The position numbers were made by a program, and so were the translations under genes. Shown in pieces: positions 48,699 through 61,265 of a stretch of DNA of 64,000 nucleotides; position 1 is the first letter of the stretch, and the number at the start of each line of letters is the position of its first letter. The notes under the pieces were generated by a model. That model worked only from the letters and a program-made list of their open reading frames with translations. It did not search any database and was not told the origin of the DNA. The stretch covers positions 1-64,000 of the forward strand of contig NZ_MBPN01000014.1 in the NCBI RefSeq assembly GCF_001695625.1, read 5' to 3'. The stretch is from Pseudomonas defluvii. GTDB taxonomy: Bacteria > Pseudomonadota > Gammaproteobacteria > Pseudomonadales > Pseudomonadaceae.

Positions 48699-49244
48699 TT
48701 AAGGGAGCAAGCTCTTCACGTTGATCGGCTCGGCTTCGTTCTGCGCAGCGCCTTTCGGCTTGCCGGCAACCGCCATACCTGCAACACGGTAGAAGTTGTA
48801 ATCAGGGTTCTTGCCGGGGCCGGAGATCAGCAGATCTTCTTTCTCGTACACCAGGTCCTGACGTTTGAACTCGGCCATTTCGAAATCCGGCGTCAGCTGG
48901 ATCGCGGTGGTCGGGCAGGCTTCCTCGCAGAGGCCGCAGAAAATGCAGCGCGAGAAGTTGATGCGGAAGAACTCGGGGTACCAGCGACCGTCGTCGGTTT
49001 CGGCTTTCTGCAGCGAGATGCAACCGACCGGGCAGGCCACGGCACACAGGTTGCACGCTACACAGCGCTCTTCACCATCGGGATCGCGGGTCAGGACGAT
49101 GCGACCACGGTAGCGCGGTGGCAGGTAGACCGGCTCTTCCGGGTACTGCAGGGTGTCGCGTTTGCGGAACCCGTGGGAGAACACCATCACCAGGCTGCGC
49201 AGCTGGGTGTAGGTGCCTTTGATGATGTCAAAAATGTACTTCAT
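48699..49244 (-). CDS. nuoI: NADH-quinone oxidoreductase subunit I
   Basis: A 181-residue ferredoxin-type subunit with two [4Fe-4S] motifs ([15 protein letters not shown] and [12 protein letters not shown]), clusters N6a and N6b that pass electrons towards N2. N-terminal amphipathic helix ([22 protein letters not shown]) lies on the membrane. 11 bases after nuoH. Confidence 0.96.
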   Translation of the reverse strand: MKYIFDIIKGTYTQLRSLVMVFSHGFRKRDTLQYPEEPVYLPPRYRGRIVLTRDPDGEERCVACNLCAVACPVGCISLQKAETDDGRWYPEFFRINFSRCIFCGLCEEACPTTAIQLTPDFEMAEFKRQDLVYEKEDLLISGPGKNPDYNFYRVAGMAVAGKPKGAAQNEAEPINVKSLLP

Positions 49245-49255
49245 GCTCTATATCC

Positions 49256-50263
49256 TCACTGAACCGCGCCGGCCGGCGTGTTCAACAACACGAGCGCGGC
49301 GGTCACCAGCAGGTTGATCAGGGTCAGCGGCAGGCAGAACTTCCAGCTGAAGTCCATCACCTGGTCATAGCGCGGGCGCGGGATCGAGGCGCGCAGCAGG
49401 ATGAACAGCATGATGAAGAACGCGGTCTTCAGGGCAAACCAGAGGAACGGCAGTTGCGGCAGGATGCCGAACGGGCCGTGCCAGCCACCGAAGAACAGCG
49501 TTACCAGCAGCGCCGAGATCAGGATGATGCCGATGTACTCACCGACGAAGAACATGCCCCATTTCATACCGGCATATTCAATGTGGTAACCGTCGGCCAG
49601 TTCCTGTTCCGCTTCCGGCTGGTCGAAGGGGTGACGGTGAGTCACGGCAACGCCAGCGATGAAGAAGGTGCAGAAGCCAAAGAACTGCGGAATGATGAAC
49701 CACAGGTTCTGCGCCTGGTAGTCGACGATGTCGCGCATGTTGAACGAGCCAACCTGCGCCACGATGCCCATCAGCGCCAGGCCCATGAACACTTCGTACG
49801 ACACGGTCTGGGCCGAAGCCCGCAGGCTGCCGAGCAGTGCGTACTTGTTGTTCGACGACCAACCGGCGAACAGTACGGCGTAGACCGACAGGCCGGCCAT
49901 GGCGAAGAAGAACAGCAGGCCGATGTTCAGGTCCGCGACACCCCAGGTCGGGGTGATCGGGATGATCGCGAAGGCGATCAGCAGAGCACTCATGGCCACG
50001 ACCGGCGCCAGGGTGAAGATCACCTTGTCGACGAAGGGTGGGTTCCAGTCCTCCTTGAAGAACATCTTCAGCATGTCGGCAGCGATCTGGAACATGCCGA
50101 ATGGGCCGACGCGGTTCGGACCGTAACGGTCCTGCCACCAGCCCAGCAGGCGCCGCTCGACGAAGCTGAGCAGCGCGCCGCAGACCACCACGGCCAGCAA
50201 GACCACGATGGCCTTGACGACGGTGATGATCACATCGATCACTTCAGGGGTGAACCAGGTCAT
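49256..50263 (-). CDS. nuoH: NADH-quinone oxidoreductase subunit H
   Basis: A 335-residue membrane subunit with 8 TM helices that forms the quinone chamber together with NuoB and NuoD. Motifs: [38 protein letters not shown] and the acidic loop [32 protein letters not shown]. Starts within the nuoG stop (4-base overlap). Confidence 0.96.
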   Translation of the reverse strand: MTWFTPEVIDVIITVVKAIVVLLAVVVCGALLSFVERRLLGWWQDRYGPNRVGPFGMFQIAADMLKMFFKEDWNPPFVDKVIFTLAPVVAMSALLIAFAIIPITPTWGVADLNIGLLFFFAMAGLSVYAVLFAGWSSNNKYALLGSLRASAQTVSYEVFMGLALMGIVAQVGSFNMRDIVDYQAQNLWFIIPQFFGFCTFFIAGVAVTHRHPFDQPEAEQELADGYHIEYAGMKWGMFFVGEYIGIILISALLVTLFFGGWHGPFGILPQLPFLWFALKTAFFIMLFILLRASIPRPRYDQVMDFSWKFCLPLTLINLLVTAALVLLNTPAGAVQ

Positions 50264-52974
50264 TGTGCTGCCTCCTGCAGGCCTTCGACGGTGTGACCGA
50301 AGATGGCTGGCGGGATACCGGCCAGGCCTTTCGGCAGGGCAACCAGGCCAGCGCCCAGTTCCTCATTGATACGCAGCGGCAGACGCAGGGTCTGGCCGGC
50401 GACGTTCAGGCTGAGCATGGCGCCGTCGTTGACACCCAGGCGGTCGGCTTCGGACTTGGCCAGGGCGACGTAGGCTTGCGGGATACGCTCTTGCACCGGT
50501 GCTGCGCGCGAAGAGTTCTCTTCACTGCCGAACAGGTGATAGAACGGCACCGCTTGCCAGGTACCACGAGCCGGTGCGAAGGCGCCAGGAATGTTGGCGA
50601 ACCAGTTCAGCTTGTCGCCCTGGCTTTCGATCAGGCGGGTGCCCGGATCGCCAGCGCGCAGGTGACCACCGACTTCGTCCTGGAACTTGTTCCAGGCTTG
50701 TGGCGAGTTCCAGCCCGGTGACCAGGCAAACGGCACTTGCTGACGCGGTTCAACCGAACCCGAATAACCTTCCATGGAGAAGGAAAACGCGGTGTCCTGG
50801 TCTTGTGGGGTACGCGGCTCGTGTACGCTGATGTTGGCGCGCATGGCGGTACGACCGGAGTAGCGCAGCGGCTCGCGGGCCAGTTTCAGGCCTTTGATAC
50901 GGAATGCCGCCGACGGTGCCGCGTTGACGATGCCCGCCAGTTGCGGGGCCGCTGTTGCGCAGGCGCTGGTGACATGGTCCAGTTGGGTCCAGTCCACCGG
51001 CTTGTTCAGCAGGGTCGAGCGCAGGGCGTGCATCCAGCGCCAGCCTTCGTGAACCAGGATCGAAGCGTCCATGTAGGTCGGATCGAACACCTGGAAGAAA
51101 CGCTGGGCGCGGCCTTCGAGGCTGACCAGGGTACCGTCGCCTTCAGCGAAGGTAGCCGCAGGCAGCACCAGGTGGGCGCGGTCAGTGGTCGGAGTCTTCT
51201 GGTGGTCTGCAACGATGACAACCTTGGCGGCCGCCAGCGCAGCATCGACCTTGGCCGCTGGCAGGCGGCTGTACAGGTCGTTTTCCAGTACGACGATGGC
51301 GTCGGCTTTGCCGGAAATCACGGCATCCAGCGCGGCATCGGCCGAGTCACCGCCGAGCATGGCAAGCCCGAGGCTGTTGGCTTCAGGGACGACCAGGCTC
51401 AGGGAGCCGTTCTTCTCGCGCAGCTTCAGCGCCTTGGCGATGTTGGCGGCGGCTTCGATCAGGGCCTTGGAGCCCAGCGAAGTACCGGCAACGACCAGTG
51501 GGCGGTTGGCAGCGACCAAGGCATCGGCAATGCGCTTGGCCAGGGCCAGGGCTTCGGCGTCCAGCCCTTCAACGGCAGGGGCGCTTGGGTCGATGGCGTG
51601 GGCGACGGCGAAACCGAGGCGAGCCAGGTCATCCGGGGATGCGTGTACGCATTCTTCGGCGACGTCATCGAGCTTGGTTTCGGCCAGGCTGGCGATGAAC
51701 AGCGGGTACATGGCGTGTTGGCCGATGTTTTTTACCGCAGCGTCGAGCCAAGGCTGAACACGCATGGCGTCGGCCATGGCCTCGGCCTTGCCCTTGACCG
51801 ACTGGCGCAGGGCCAGGGCAACGCGGGCAGCCGTTTGGGTCAGGTCTTCACCGAGGACGAACACGGCGTCGTGGTCTTCCATCTCGCGCAGGGTTGGCAC
51901 CGGCAGCGGGCTGTCGTTCAGCACCTGCAGAACCAGGCGCACCTGCTCAAGTTCAGCGGCTTCCATACCCGAGTAGAAGTGTTCGGCACCGACCAGTTCG
52001 CGCAGGCCGTAGTTGCTTTCCAGGCTGGCGCGTGGCGAGCCGATACCGACGATGTTGCGACCACGCAGCATATCGGCCGCTTGATCGAGGGCGGCGTCCA
52101 GGCTCAGTTTCTGGCCATTGGCGAGCAGCGGCTGGCGTGGGCGGTCTTCACGGTTGACGTAGCCATAGCCGAAGCGGCCACGGTCGCACAGGAAGTACTG
52201 GTTAACGGAGCCGTTGAAGCGGTTCTCGATACGGCGCAGTTCGCCATAACGCTCACCCGGGCTGATGTTGCAACCGCTGGAGCAGCCATGGCAGATGCTC
52301 GGGGCGAACTGCATGTCCCACTTGCGGTTGTAGCGCTCGGAGTGCGTCTTGTCGGTGAACACGCCAGTCGGGCAGACCTCGGTCAGGTTGCCGGAGAATT
52401 CGCTCTCCAGGGCACCGTCTTCGACGCGGCCGAAGTAGACGTTGTCGTGGGCACCGAAAACGCCCAGGTCAGTACCGCCTGCGTAGTCCTTGTAGTAACG
52501 CACGCAACGGTAGCAGGCGATGCAGCGGTTCATCTCGTGAGCGATGAACGGGCCGAGTTCCTGGTTCTGGTGGGTACGCTTGGTGAAACGGTAGCGGCGC
52601 TCGTTGTGGCCGGTCATTACCGTCATGTCTTGCAGGTGGCAGTGACCGCCTTCCTCACAGACCGGGCAGTCGTGCGGGTGGTTGGTCATCAGCCATTCGA
52701 CGACGCTGGCGCGGAACACCTTGGCTTCTTCGTCGTCAATGGAGATCCAGCTGCCATCGGTGGCGGGGGTCATGCAGGACATGACGATACGACCACGCTT
52801 GTCGTTCTCGTCGGTGTACTGCTTGACCGCGCACTGGCGGCAAGCACCGACGCTACCGAGCGCCGGGTGCCAGCAGAAATAAGGAATGTCGAGGCCGAGC
52901 GACAGACACGCCTGTAACAGGTTGTCTGCGCCGTTGACTTCGAGCTCTTTGCCGTCTACGTGGATAGTGGCCAT
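50260..52974 (-). CDS. nuoG: NADH-quinone oxidoreductase subunit G
   Basis: A 904-residue peripheral subunit. N-terminal [2Fe-2S] cluster N1b ([15 protein letters not shown]), N5 with its His ligand ([14 protein letters not shown]), N4 ([13 protein letters not shown] and CPTGVF), and the additional N7 motif (CHGCSSGCN ... CDRGRFGYG) of bacterial forms; then a molybdopterin-oxidoreductase-like domain without cofactor. 132 bases, the operon's widest gap, separate it from nuoF. Confidence 0.96.
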   Translation of the reverse strand: MATIHVDGKELEVNGADNLLQACLSLGLDIPYFCWHPALGSVGACRQCAVKQYTDENDKRGRIVMSCMTPATDGSWISIDDEEAKVFRASVVEWLMTNHPHDCPVCEEGGHCHLQDMTVMTGHNERRYRFTKRTHQNQELGPFIAHEMNRCIACYRCVRYYKDYAGGTDLGVFGAHDNVYFGRVEDGALESEFSGNLTEVCPTGVFTDKTHSERYNRKWDMQFAPSICHGCSSGCNISPGERYGELRRIENRFNGSVNQYFLCDRGRFGYGYVNREDRPRQPLLANGQKLSLDAALDQAADMLRGRNIVGIGSPRASLESNYGLRELVGAEHFYSGMEAAELEQVRLVLQVLNDSPLPVPTLREMEDHDAVFVLGEDLTQTAARVALALRQSVKGKAEAMADAMRVQPWLDAAVKNIGQHAMYPLFIASLAETKLDDVAEECVHASPDDLARLGFAVAHAIDPSAPAVEGLDAEALALAKRIADALVAANRPLVVAGTSLGSKALIEAAANIAKALKLREKNGSLSLVVPEANSLGLAMLGGDSADAALDAVISGKADAIVVLENDLYSRLPAAKVDAALAAAKVVIVADHQKTPTTDRAHLVLPAATFAEGDGTLVSLEGRAQRFFQVFDPTYMDASILVHEGWRWMHALRSTLLNKPVDWTQLDHVTSACATAAPQLAGIVNAAPSAAFRIKGLKLAREPLRYSGRTAMRANISVHEPRTPQDQDTAFSFSMEGYSGSVEPRQQVPFAWSPGWNSPQAWNKFQDEVGGHLRAGDPGTRLIESQGDKLNWFANIPGAFAPARGTWQAVPFYHLFGSEENSSRAAPVQERIPQAYVALAKSEADRLGVNDGAMLSLNVAGQTLRLPLRINEELGAGLVALPKGLAGIPPAIFGHTVEGLQEAAQ

Positions 52975-52993
52975 GGTTCAAAGTTCTTCGTTG

Positions 52994-53009
52994 GCCCGCG
53001 TCTGCGGGC
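52994..53009 (-). other. Hairpin in the nuoF-nuoG gap
   Basis: Six-bp stem GCCCGC / GCGGGC with loop GTCT, 20 bases upstream of the nuoG start. Weak for a terminator; possibly a processing or stability element. Confidence 0.4.
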
Positions 53010-53106
53010 GTGGCTAATGGAAAACTGTGTGCTTGCAGCCCGCGACAGGCGGACCCGGGCGAGCTGTGCAAGCAGCGGGTGGCACGGACCACCCGCGTTC
53101 TATTCG

Positions 53107-54462
53107 TTATGCGCCGACGACAATCGGCTTCGCCAGGTCCGGGCGCACGCCTGCGTTCGCAGCAATGCCAGCCTCGAATTCCGGGCGGAAATATTTGATC
53201 GCGCTGCCCAATGGCTCCACGGCACCCGGTGCGTGCGCACAGAAGGTCTTGCCTGGGCCGAGGAAACCGACCAGACCCAGCAGGGTCTCGATGTCGCCCT
53301 GCTGGCCCTGGCCTTTCTCGAGGGCGCGCAGGAGCTTGACGCTCCATGGCAGGCCATCGCGGCACGGGGTGCAGAAACCACAGGATTCACGGGCAAAGAA
53401 CTCTTCCATGTTGCGCAGCAGCGAGACCATGTTGACGCTGTCGTCCACGGCCATGGCCAGGCCAGTACCCATACGGGTGCCAACCTTGGCGATGCCACCG
53501 GCGTACATTTGTGCGTCCAGGTGCTCTGGCAGCAGGAAACCGGTACCGGCACCACCAGGCTGCCAGCACTTGAGCTTGAAGCCGTCGCGCATGCCACCGG
53601 CATAGTCTTCGAACAGTTCGCGAGCGCTGACGCCGAAGGGCAGTTCCCACAGGCCAGGGTTCTTCACCTTGCCGGAGAAGCCCATCAGCTTGGTGCCGTG
53701 GTCTTCGCTGCCTTCGCGGGCCAGCGATTTGTACCAGTCGATACCGTTGCCGACGATCGCCGGCACGTTGCACAGCGTCTCGACGTTGTTAACGCAGGTC
53801 GGCTTGCCCCACACGCCAACGGCGGCAGGGAAGGGCGGCTTGGAGCGCGGGTTGGCGCGGCGACCTTCGAGGGAGTTGATCAGTGCGGTTTCTTCACCGC
53901 AGATGTAGCGACCGGCACCGGTGTGGACGAACAGCTCGAAGTCGAAGCCGCTGCCGAGGATGTTCTTGCCCAGCAGGCCGGCGGCCTTGGCTTCTTCGAC
54001 CGCACGGTTCAGGTGCGCGGCTGCGGTGACGTATTCGCCACGCAGGAAGATGTAGCCACGGTAGGCTTTCAGCGCGCGGGCGCTGATCAGCATGCCTTCG
54101 ATCAGCAGATGGGGCAGTTGCTCCATCAGCATGCGGTCTTTCCAGGTGTTGGGTTCCATTTCATCCGCGTTGCACAGCAGGTAGCGGATGTTCATGGATT
54201 CGTCTTTGGGCATCAGGCCCCATTTGACGCCGGTCGGGAAGCCCGCACCACCACGGCCCTTGAGGCCGGAGTCCTTGACGGTCTGGACGATGTCGTCCTG
54301 GGACATTTGCCCCAGCGCCTTGCGGGCGGCAGCGTAGCCGTCCTTGGCCTGGTACTCGTCGAGCCACACCGGCTGGCCGTCATCGCGCAGACGCCAGGTC
54401 AGCGGGTGGGTCTCGGCGGTGCGGGCAATGCGGTTGGCAGGCCCGAAGGAGGTAAGGGTCAT
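53107..54462 (-). CDS. nuoF: NADH-quinone oxidoreductase subunit F
   Basis: A 451-residue subunit that binds NADH and FMN and cluster N3. Motifs: [24 protein letters not shown] (nucleotide site), [21 protein letters not shown], and [16 protein letters not shown] with the later Cys of N3. GGAGG precedes the ATG. Overlaps nuoE by 4 bases. Confidence 0.96.
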   Translation of the reverse strand: MTLTSFGPANRIARTAETHPLTWRLRDDGQPVWLDEYQAKDGYAAARKALGQMSQDDIVQTVKDSGLKGRGGAGFPTGVKWGLMPKDESMNIRYLLCNADEMEPNTWKDRMLMEQLPHLLIEGMLISARALKAYRGYIFLRGEYVTAAAHLNRAVEEAKAAGLLGKNILGSGFDFELFVHTGAGRYICGEETALINSLEGRRANPRSKPPFPAAVGVWGKPTCVNNVETLCNVPAIVGNGIDWYKSLAREGSEDHGTKLMGFSGKVKNPGLWELPFGVSARELFEDYAGGMRDGFKLKCWQPGGAGTGFLLPEHLDAQMYAGGIAKVGTRMGTGLAMAVDDSVNMVSLLRNMEEFFARESCGFCTPCRDGLPWSVKLLRALEKGQGQQGDIETLLGLVGFLGPGKTFCAHAPGAVEPLGSAIKYFRPEFEAGIAANAGVRPDLAKPIVVGA

Positions 54463-54956
54463 ACGTAGCCCTCCAGCAGTTTGGAGACGCCAGCCGGCTG
54501 TACGTCACCGAAGGTGTCGTCGTCGATCATCAGCGCCGGGGCCTTGTCGCAGTTACCCAGGCAGCACACCGGCAGCAGGGTGAAGCGACCGTCCGGGGTG
54601 GTCTGGCCGAGGCCAATGCCCAGCTCGCTCTGGATCTGGCTGACCACCGACTCGTGGCCGCCGATGTAGCAGACCATGCTGTCGCAGACGCGGATGATGT
54701 GCCGGCCGACAGGCTGACGGAAGATCTGGCTGTAGAAGGTTGCGACGCCTTCGACATCGCTGGCCGGAATGCCCAGGATCTCGCCGATGGCGTAGACCGC
54801 ACCGTCAGGCACCCAGCCACGTTCTTTCTGAACGATCTTCAGGGCTTCGATGGACGCCGCGCGCGGGTCCTCGTAGTGATGCATCTCGTGCTCGATGGCC
54901 GAGCGCTCGGTTTCGCTCAGGGCGAAACGGTCGGTTTGGATAAGCGTGCTATTCAT
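54459..54956 (-). CDS. nuoE: NADH-quinone oxidoreductase subunit E
   Basis: A 165-residue thioredoxin-fold subunit with [2Fe-2S] cluster N1a: Cys pairs in [12 protein letters not shown] and [20 protein letters not shown]-terminal helical segment ([30 protein letters not shown]). Two bases after nuoCD. Confidence 0.95.
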   Translation of the reverse strand: MNSTLIQTDRFALSETERSAIEHEMHHYEDPRAASIEALKIVQKERGWVPDGAVYAIGEILGIPASDVEGVATFYSQIFRQPVGRHIIRVCDSMVCYIGGHESVVSQIQSELGIGLGQTTPDGRFTLLPVCCLGNCDKAPALMIDDDTFGDVQPAGVSKLLEGYV

Positions 54957-54958
54957 GC

Positions 54959-56758
<1,800 letters not shown>

Positions 56759-56817
56759 TCAACGTAGAGAATGAAGCCAGGCCGCCTGTTCCGCAGAGCA
56801 GGCAGCAGGTCGCTGGA

Positions 56818-57495
56818 TCAGACTTCGTCGGGGCTGCGCAGGTTGGTGACCTGGATGCGCTGTTCACGACGCTGCTCTTTCTGTGACGGCATCTCGGCGC
56901 GGTATACGCCTTGATCACCGACAACCCAGGAAAGAGGGCGACGCTCCTGGCCAATCGACTCCTGCAGCAACATCAGGCCTTGCAGGAATGCTTCAGGGCG
57001 AGGCGGGCAGCCAGGCACGTAGACATCCACGGGGAGGAACTTGTCGACCCCCTGAACGACCGAGTAAATGTCGTACATGCCGCCAGAGTTCGCGCACGAA
57101 CCCATGGAGATGACCCACTTGGGTTCGAGCATCTGCTCGTACAGGCGCTGAATGATCGGCGCCATTTTGATGAAGCAGGTGCCAGCGACGACCATGAAGT
57201 CGGCCTGACGCGGTGATGCCCGGATGACTTCGGCGCCGAAGCGGGCGATGTCGTGGGGCGCCGTGAAGGCCGTAGTCATTTCCACGTAGCAGCAGGAGAG
57301 GCCGAAGTTATAAGGCCACAGGGAGTTTTTACGCCCCCAGTTCACCGCGCCACTGAGCACATCTTCAAGTTTGCCCATGAAGATGTTCTTGTGGACCTGG
57401 TCCTCTAGCAGCGAATCGGAGACGGTTTCCCGTTCTCCGATGGGGTACTGCTCGTTAGGCGCATCCGGATCGATTCTGGTGAGATTGTATTGCAT
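56818..57495 (-). CDS. nuoB: NADH-quinone oxidoreductase subunit B
   Basis: A 225-residue subunit carrying cluster N2, the electron donor to quinone: ligands in [19 protein letters not shown] and [11 protein letters not shown]. Start taken at the ATG 57495, which has GAGG 8 bases upstream; a TTG two codons earlier is an alternative. 10 bases after nuoA. Confidence 0.96.
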   Translation of the reverse strand: MQYNLTRIDPDAPNEQYPIGERETVSDSLLEDQVHKNIFMGKLEDVLSGAVNWGRKNSLWPYNFGLSCCYVEMTTAFTAPHDIARFGAEVIRASPRQADFMVVAGTCFIKMAPIIQRLYEQMLEPKWVISMGSCANSGGMYDIYSVVQGVDKFLPVDVYVPGCPPRPEAFLQGLMLLQESIGQERRPLSWVVGDQGVYRAEMPSQKEQRREQRIQVTNLRSPDEV

Positions 57496-57505
57496 TGCCA
57501 AAGCC

Positions 57506-57919
57506 TCATTGTTTCAGCTTCGCTTGCCGCTTGCGACGACCTACGGGAGCCCAATCGAGCGCCCCTACTCGCCAAAGGTAGACAAGACCTGCCAACAGAA
57601 TTGCTATGAAAACGAGTGCTTCGACGAATCCGGTCCAGCCGCTTTCGCGGACAGACACAGACCATGCAAAGAGAAAGAGGGCTTCGATATCGAAGATCAC
57701 GAACAGCATCGCGACCAGATAGAATTTTGCCGAGAGGCGCAGACGTGCGCTGCCGGTAGGCAGCATGCCGGATTCAAAGGGTTCGTTCTTGCTGCGGCCC
57801 CAGGCCTTGCTGCCGAGCAGGCTGGACAGACCGAGCATGAAGGCGCACAGGCCGACGACACCCAAAAGGAAAATGGCAAAGCCCCAGTTGTGGGCGATGA
57901 GTCCTGTCGAATCGGGCAT
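57506..57919 (-). CDS. nuoA: NADH-quinone oxidoreductase subunit A
   Basis: A 137-residue membrane subunit with three TM helices; conserved [45 protein letters not shown]. The first gene of the nuo operon (nuoABCDEFGHIJKLMN), which runs on the minus strand to 42971. Confidence 0.96.
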   Translation of the reverse strand: MPDSTGLIAHNWGFAIFLLGVVGLCAFMLGLSSLLGSKAWGRSKNEPFESGMLPTGSARLRLSAKFYLVAMLFVIFDIEALFLFAWSVSVRESGWTGFVEALVFIAILLAGLVYLWRVGALDWAPVGRRKRQAKLKQ

Positions 57920-58168
57920 GCTGAAAATCCTTAACAGAGCGCTTGGGTCTCTGAGCTTGAAAGAAGTAGAGCAGTGACGATATGTCGCAGCGGGATCTAT
58001 CGGGCTGATTTTATGGGTAAAGCGGGTGCAAGTAAAATTTCTGCAGCAAATTAATTCGTTAGATTAAGAACAAAAATCTTTCGTAACACGCTGCAGGCCG
58101 CATAGGCCGGGCATTGCCTCACCTTTTGTTAATTATGTTTCTTGCTTGGTGTAATGAACGACAAGATT

Positions 58169-58187
58169 GTTAATGATAATTGATATC
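58169..58187. promoter_or_regulatory. Fur-like box
   Basis: GTTAATGATAATTGATATC matches 15 of 19 positions of the consensus GATAATGATAATCATTATC and contains the inverted repeat AATGATA / TATCATT. It is about 250 bases upstream of nuoA. No gene start is directly downstream in either direction, so it may control a small RNA or a long leader. Confidence 0.5.
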
Positions 58188-58355
58188 ATTTGGCGCGACT
58201 GTTTATTAGCGCCTTCTGTTGCCTGGAAGTTCCTGCTCATAGTGCAGTGTCCATAATTTTTTGCGTTTACCTATTTAGCAGCTTTTTTCCTGGGTTGTGC
58301 CGCCTTGGATCAATGCTTCGGTGCGTTGGTTGGTGGCTCATGAGGCAGTTCACCC

Positions 58356-58384
58356 TGTAGGAGCAGGGCTTGCCCGCGATGCAG
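58356..58384 (+). repeat. REP element (P. putida type)
   Basis: TGTAGGAGCAGGGCTTGCCC then GCGATGCA: the same core as the element at 29272 but in the opposite orientation, with two substitutions against TGTGGGAGCGGGCTTGCC. Confidence 0.8.
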
Positions 58385-58478
58385 TCACCGCGCACTCACG
58401 GGCACTCCGCCGAAGCCATCCCAGGTGCGTCTGTAGGGGCGCTGATGGGCCTCCCTGGCTCTCGCTCATGGTAGGTGC

Positions 58479-58515
58479 AAAAAAACCCGGAGCCCCATCA
58501 CAGGCCCCGGGTTTT
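58479..58515 (-). terminator. aceA terminator
   Basis: Stem AAAACCCGG / CCGGGTTTT, extended by GC pairs, with TTTTTTT on the minus-strand 3' side. It lies 35 bases past the aceA stop. Confidence 0.9.
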
Positions 58516-58549
58516 CAGTGCTACCCGAATATCAGCTACTGATCATTGA

Positions 58550-59875
58550 TCAGTGGAACTGCTCTTCTTCGGTGGAGCCGGTCAGTGCGGTTACCGAAGA
58601 CGAGCCGCCCTGAATCACGGTGGTCATGTCGTCGAAGTAGCCGGTGCCGACTTCCTGTTGGTGAGCAACGAAGGTGTAGCCTTTGGACGCGTCGGCGAAC
58701 TCCTGCTCCTGCAGCTTCACGTAGGCAGTCATGTCGTTGCGGGCGTAGTCGTGCGCCAGGTTGAACATGCTGTGCCACATGTTGTGGATACCCGCCAGGG
58801 TGATGAACTGGTGCTTGTAACCCATGGCCGACAGTTCGCGCTGGAACTTGGCGATGGTCGCGTCGTCCAGGTTTTTCTTCCAGTTGAAGGAAGGCGAGCA
58901 GTTGTAGGACAGGATCTGGTCTGGGTATTCCTTCTTGATCGCTTCGGCGAAGCGACGAGCTTCGTCCAGGTCTGGCTTGGCGGTTTCACACCAGATCAGG
59001 TCGGCGTACGGCGCGTAGGCCAAGCCGCGAGCGATGGCTTGATCCAGGCCGGCGCGTACTTTGTAGAAGCCTTCCTGGGTGCGTTCGCCGATCACGAATG
59101 GCTGATCGTACGGGTCGCAGTCGCTGGTCAGCAGGTCGGCGGCGTTAGCGTCGGTACGGGCCAGAATGATGGTCGGTACGCCTGCAACGTCGGCAGCCAG
59201 ACGGGCAGCGGTCAGCTTCTGAACGGCTTCCTGGGTTGGAACCAGTACTTTACCGCCCATGTGGCCGCATTTCTTCACGGAGGCCAGTTGGTCTTCGAAG
59301 TGAACGCCAGCAGCGCCTGCTTCGATCATGTTCTTCATCAGTTCGTAGGCGTTCAGTACGCCACCGAAACCGGCTTCGGCGTCCGCTACGATCGGAGCGA
59401 AGTAGTCGATGTAGCCGTCATCGCCTGGGTTCTTGCCGGCTTTCCACTGGATCTGGTCGGCACGACGGAACGAGTTGTTGATGCGCTTGACCACAGTTGG
59501 AACCGAGTCCACTGGGTACAGCGACTGGTCTGGGTACATGGACTCGGCCGAGTTGTTATCGGCAGCCACTTGCCAGCCGGACAGGTAGATAGCCTGGATG
59601 CCGGCCTTGACCTGTTGTACTGCCTGGCCGCCGGTCAGGGCGCCCATGCAGTTGACGAAATCTTTTTCGGGGCGGAAGGATGGGTGGGCACCTTGGGTAA
59701 CCAGGTTCCACAGCTTCTCGGCACCCATGCGGGCCAGGGTGTGCTCTGGCTGGACCGAGCCACGCAGACGGACAACATCAGCAGCGGTGTAGGTACGGGT
59801 CACGCCTTTCCAGCGCGGGTTTTCGGCCCAGTCTTTTTCGAGGGCTGCAATTTGCTGTTCGCGTGTCAGTGCCAT
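58550..59875 (-). CDS. aceA: Isocitrate lyase
   Basis: A 441-residue glyoxylate-shunt enzyme that splits isocitrate to succinate and glyoxylate. Catalytic loop KKCGHMGGK with Cys203 at residues 201-209; metal/substrate site [23 protein letters not shown]. It is the short form (about 440 residues), unlike the 531-residue P. aeruginosa enzyme. The ATG at 59875 ([16 protein letters not shown]) is the canonical start; the frame continues 21 codons upstream. Single gene with a 527-base upstream region. Confidence 0.96.
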   Translation of the reverse strand: MALTREQQIAALEKDWAENPRWKGVTRTYTAADVVRLRGSVQPEHTLARMGAEKLWNLVTQGAHPSFRPEKDFVNCMGALTGGQAVQQVKAGIQAIYLSGWQVAADNNSAESMYPDQSLYPVDSVPTVVKRINNSFRRADQIQWKAGKNPGDDGYIDYFAPIVADAEAGFGGVLNAYELMKNMIEAGAAGVHFEDQLASVKKCGHMGGKVLVPTQEAVQKLTAARLAADVAGVPTIILARTDANAADLLTSDCDPYDQPFVIGERTQEGFYKVRAGLDQAIARGLAYAPYADLIWCETAKPDLDEARRFAEAIKKEYPDQILSYNCSPSFNWKKNLDDATIAKFQRELSAMGYKHQFITLAGIHNMWHSMFNLAHDYARNDMTAYVKLQEQEFADASKGYTFVAHQQEVGTGYFDDMTTVIQGGSSSVTALTGSTEEEQFH

Positions 59876-60402
59876 GAAAATAAACCTCGTCGCATAGGTC
59901 TTGGTAAAAATGTTCGCTCTGTCGGCTGCGCTGTTCATTTACAGGGGCAGCACCGATTGCTCGCAGATCAGAAGCATTGGCGATCAGTCGTGTTTGGCGA
60001 AATGTGCGACGGTTGAACGAGTGAGGCTCAAGGGGGAAGTGAGCAGGTAGTTGGCGCTTCTGGTGACTGCAGGTTGGCTCGTGGTTGCCGTGCTGCGATC
60101 CCTGATGGGCCGTGTACCGTTTGATGCGCTTCCGTCCCTCAGGACAACTTCGTTCCAGTCGCAATCTCGTCAAACGCCTTGTGGGCTGTACAGACACGAA
60201 TCGGCTCAGTTGGGTAGGTTTAGAGCGCGACTCGAAGGCCCTTGCCAGGGCCTCTGATTAGCGGGAGCGGGGCCATCATGCCTCTGCGATTTGAGGCCGT
60301 CAAATGTTTTGTAGTGCTTTTTTATGGTTACTACATCTTTGGTCTAATAAGACTCGTCAGTCAGTTCCGAGGCCGTTGGTCGAGGCCTTGATTTCCCAGG
60401 GA
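59876..60402. other. 527-base upstream region of aceA
   Basis: No protein gene seen. The far part holds an RccR-like operator and a candidate promoter (TTAGAC at 60347-60342, CATAAA at 60326-60321, 15-bp spacer) which would give a leader of more than 400 bases before aceA. Confidence 0.5.
60310..60335. promoter_or_regulatory. RccR-like operator upstream of aceA
   Basis: Perfect inverted repeat TGTAGT-N14-ACTACA. RccR, an RpiR-type, KDPG-responsive regulator of aceA, glcB and other carbon genes in Pseudomonas, is reported to bind TGTAGT/ACTACA half-sites. The site overlaps the candidate promoter elements on the minus strand. A second small repeat (GTCT-AATA-AGAC, 60342-60353) adjoins it. Confidence 0.6.
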
Positions 60403-61137
60403 TCAGTCCAATGCATCGACTTTTACCCGCAACGTCATGTTTTCACCGCGTTGAGTCGAGTAAGTGAAGGCCTGAGTGTTGCGTTCCGACTGGCTTTGCT
60501 GGTTGTTGCCAGCCAGTGTGATCCATTCCCCTAGTTTTCCTGTGACTTTTGTGTCGGTGCTTTGAACGTTCACTACATCGGGGCGTTCCTGGCTCATCCG
60601 GTCGTTGTTGGTGCTGATGTTCAGGTGCACGGTCTGGCCGGTGACGCTTGCGGTCACGTAGAAACCTTGCGTGACATTGCGGTACTCCGTCTGGCTTTGC
60701 AGGCGGCCATAGGTGTCGGTCTGGGTGGTGGTCAGCGGGATGCTCTGGCCCACCTGAATCAGTGCCGGTACGCCTTCGCTGGCCTGAACTTGTTGCAGGC
60801 CGCCTTCGCGGTTGGCTGTGCCGTAGCGAATGACGCGTGCGTTGCCGCGATTGTCCTGAAAGTTGCTGTCGTTGTTGTCAACGCTGATCAGCAGGCGCCG
60901 TGGCGCGGTATCGAGCTGTTCAAGGAGGGTGCGAAGCTCGTCAATCTTGTCGGGGGCGGCTTTGACGATGAGTTTGTTTTCAAAGGCGCTGACGCTGCCG
61001 TCCTTGCCGAGAAAGGACTGCGCGGCGGGGAGGATTTCGGCGCTGGTCCGGTGGCTCAGTGGCAACACTTCAGTGGCGGCCAGGGTGCTGAGGCTGAAGG
61101 ACAGCAGTATTGAGGCGAGAAGGGGGCGTAGCGGCAT
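60403..61137 (-). CDS. Exported protein with secretin N-terminal (NolW-like) domain
   Basis: A 244-residue protein: signal peptide (MPLRPLLASILLSFSLSTLA), a secretin short-domain-like part (about 22-85; VLPLSHRTSAEILPAAQSFLGKDGSVSAFENKLIVKAAPDKIDELRTLLEQLDTAPRRLLISV) and a beta-rich C-terminal part with GQSIPLTTTQTDTYG and GEWITLAGNNQQ. The pore-forming secretin domain itself is not complete, so it is an orphan. The ATG at 61137 has GGAG nine bases upstream; one two codons earlier is closer to that site. No secretion genes are adjacent. Confidence 0.8.
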   Translation of the reverse strand: MPLRPLLASILLSFSLSTLAATEVLPLSHRTSAEILPAAQSFLGKDGSVSAFENKLIVKAAPDKIDELRTLLEQLDTAPRRLLISVDNNDSNFQDNRGNARVIRYGTANREGGLQQVQASEGVPALIQVGQSIPLTTTQTDTYGRLQSQTEYRNVTQGFYVTASVTGQTVHLNISTNNDRMSQERPDVVNVQSTDTKVTGKLGEWITLAGNNQQSQSERNTQAFTYSTQRGENMTLRVKVDALD

Positions 61138-61265
61138 GTCCATGATCTCCGCGGGTGGAGAGGACATGATGGCAAATTTGCGGCAGATGTGGGAGTTGTG
61201 TGGTGGAAAAGCATCTCCGGCAAGGCCGCCGCTCTTGAAGCGTTGGCCCTGCCGGGGATTGGCCG

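Larger units (their letters stand above)
57920..58549. other. 630-base intergenic region between nuoA and aceA
   Basis: Contains the upstream region of nuoA (AT-rich to about 58150), a Fur-like box, a REP element and the aceA terminator. I see no convincing protein gene: open frames here lack ribosome sites and family resemblance. A short hairpin (GGCGC / GCGCC, about 58192-58213) follows the Fur-like box. Confidence 0.6.

Noticed and set aside
50737..52917. A 726-codon + strand frame opposite nuoG
   Set aside because: Same antisense artefact; nuoG has every cluster motif on the minus strand.
58297..58542. An 81-codon frame in the nuo-aceA gap
   Set aside because: It spans the REP element and the aceA terminator, and has no ribosome site.
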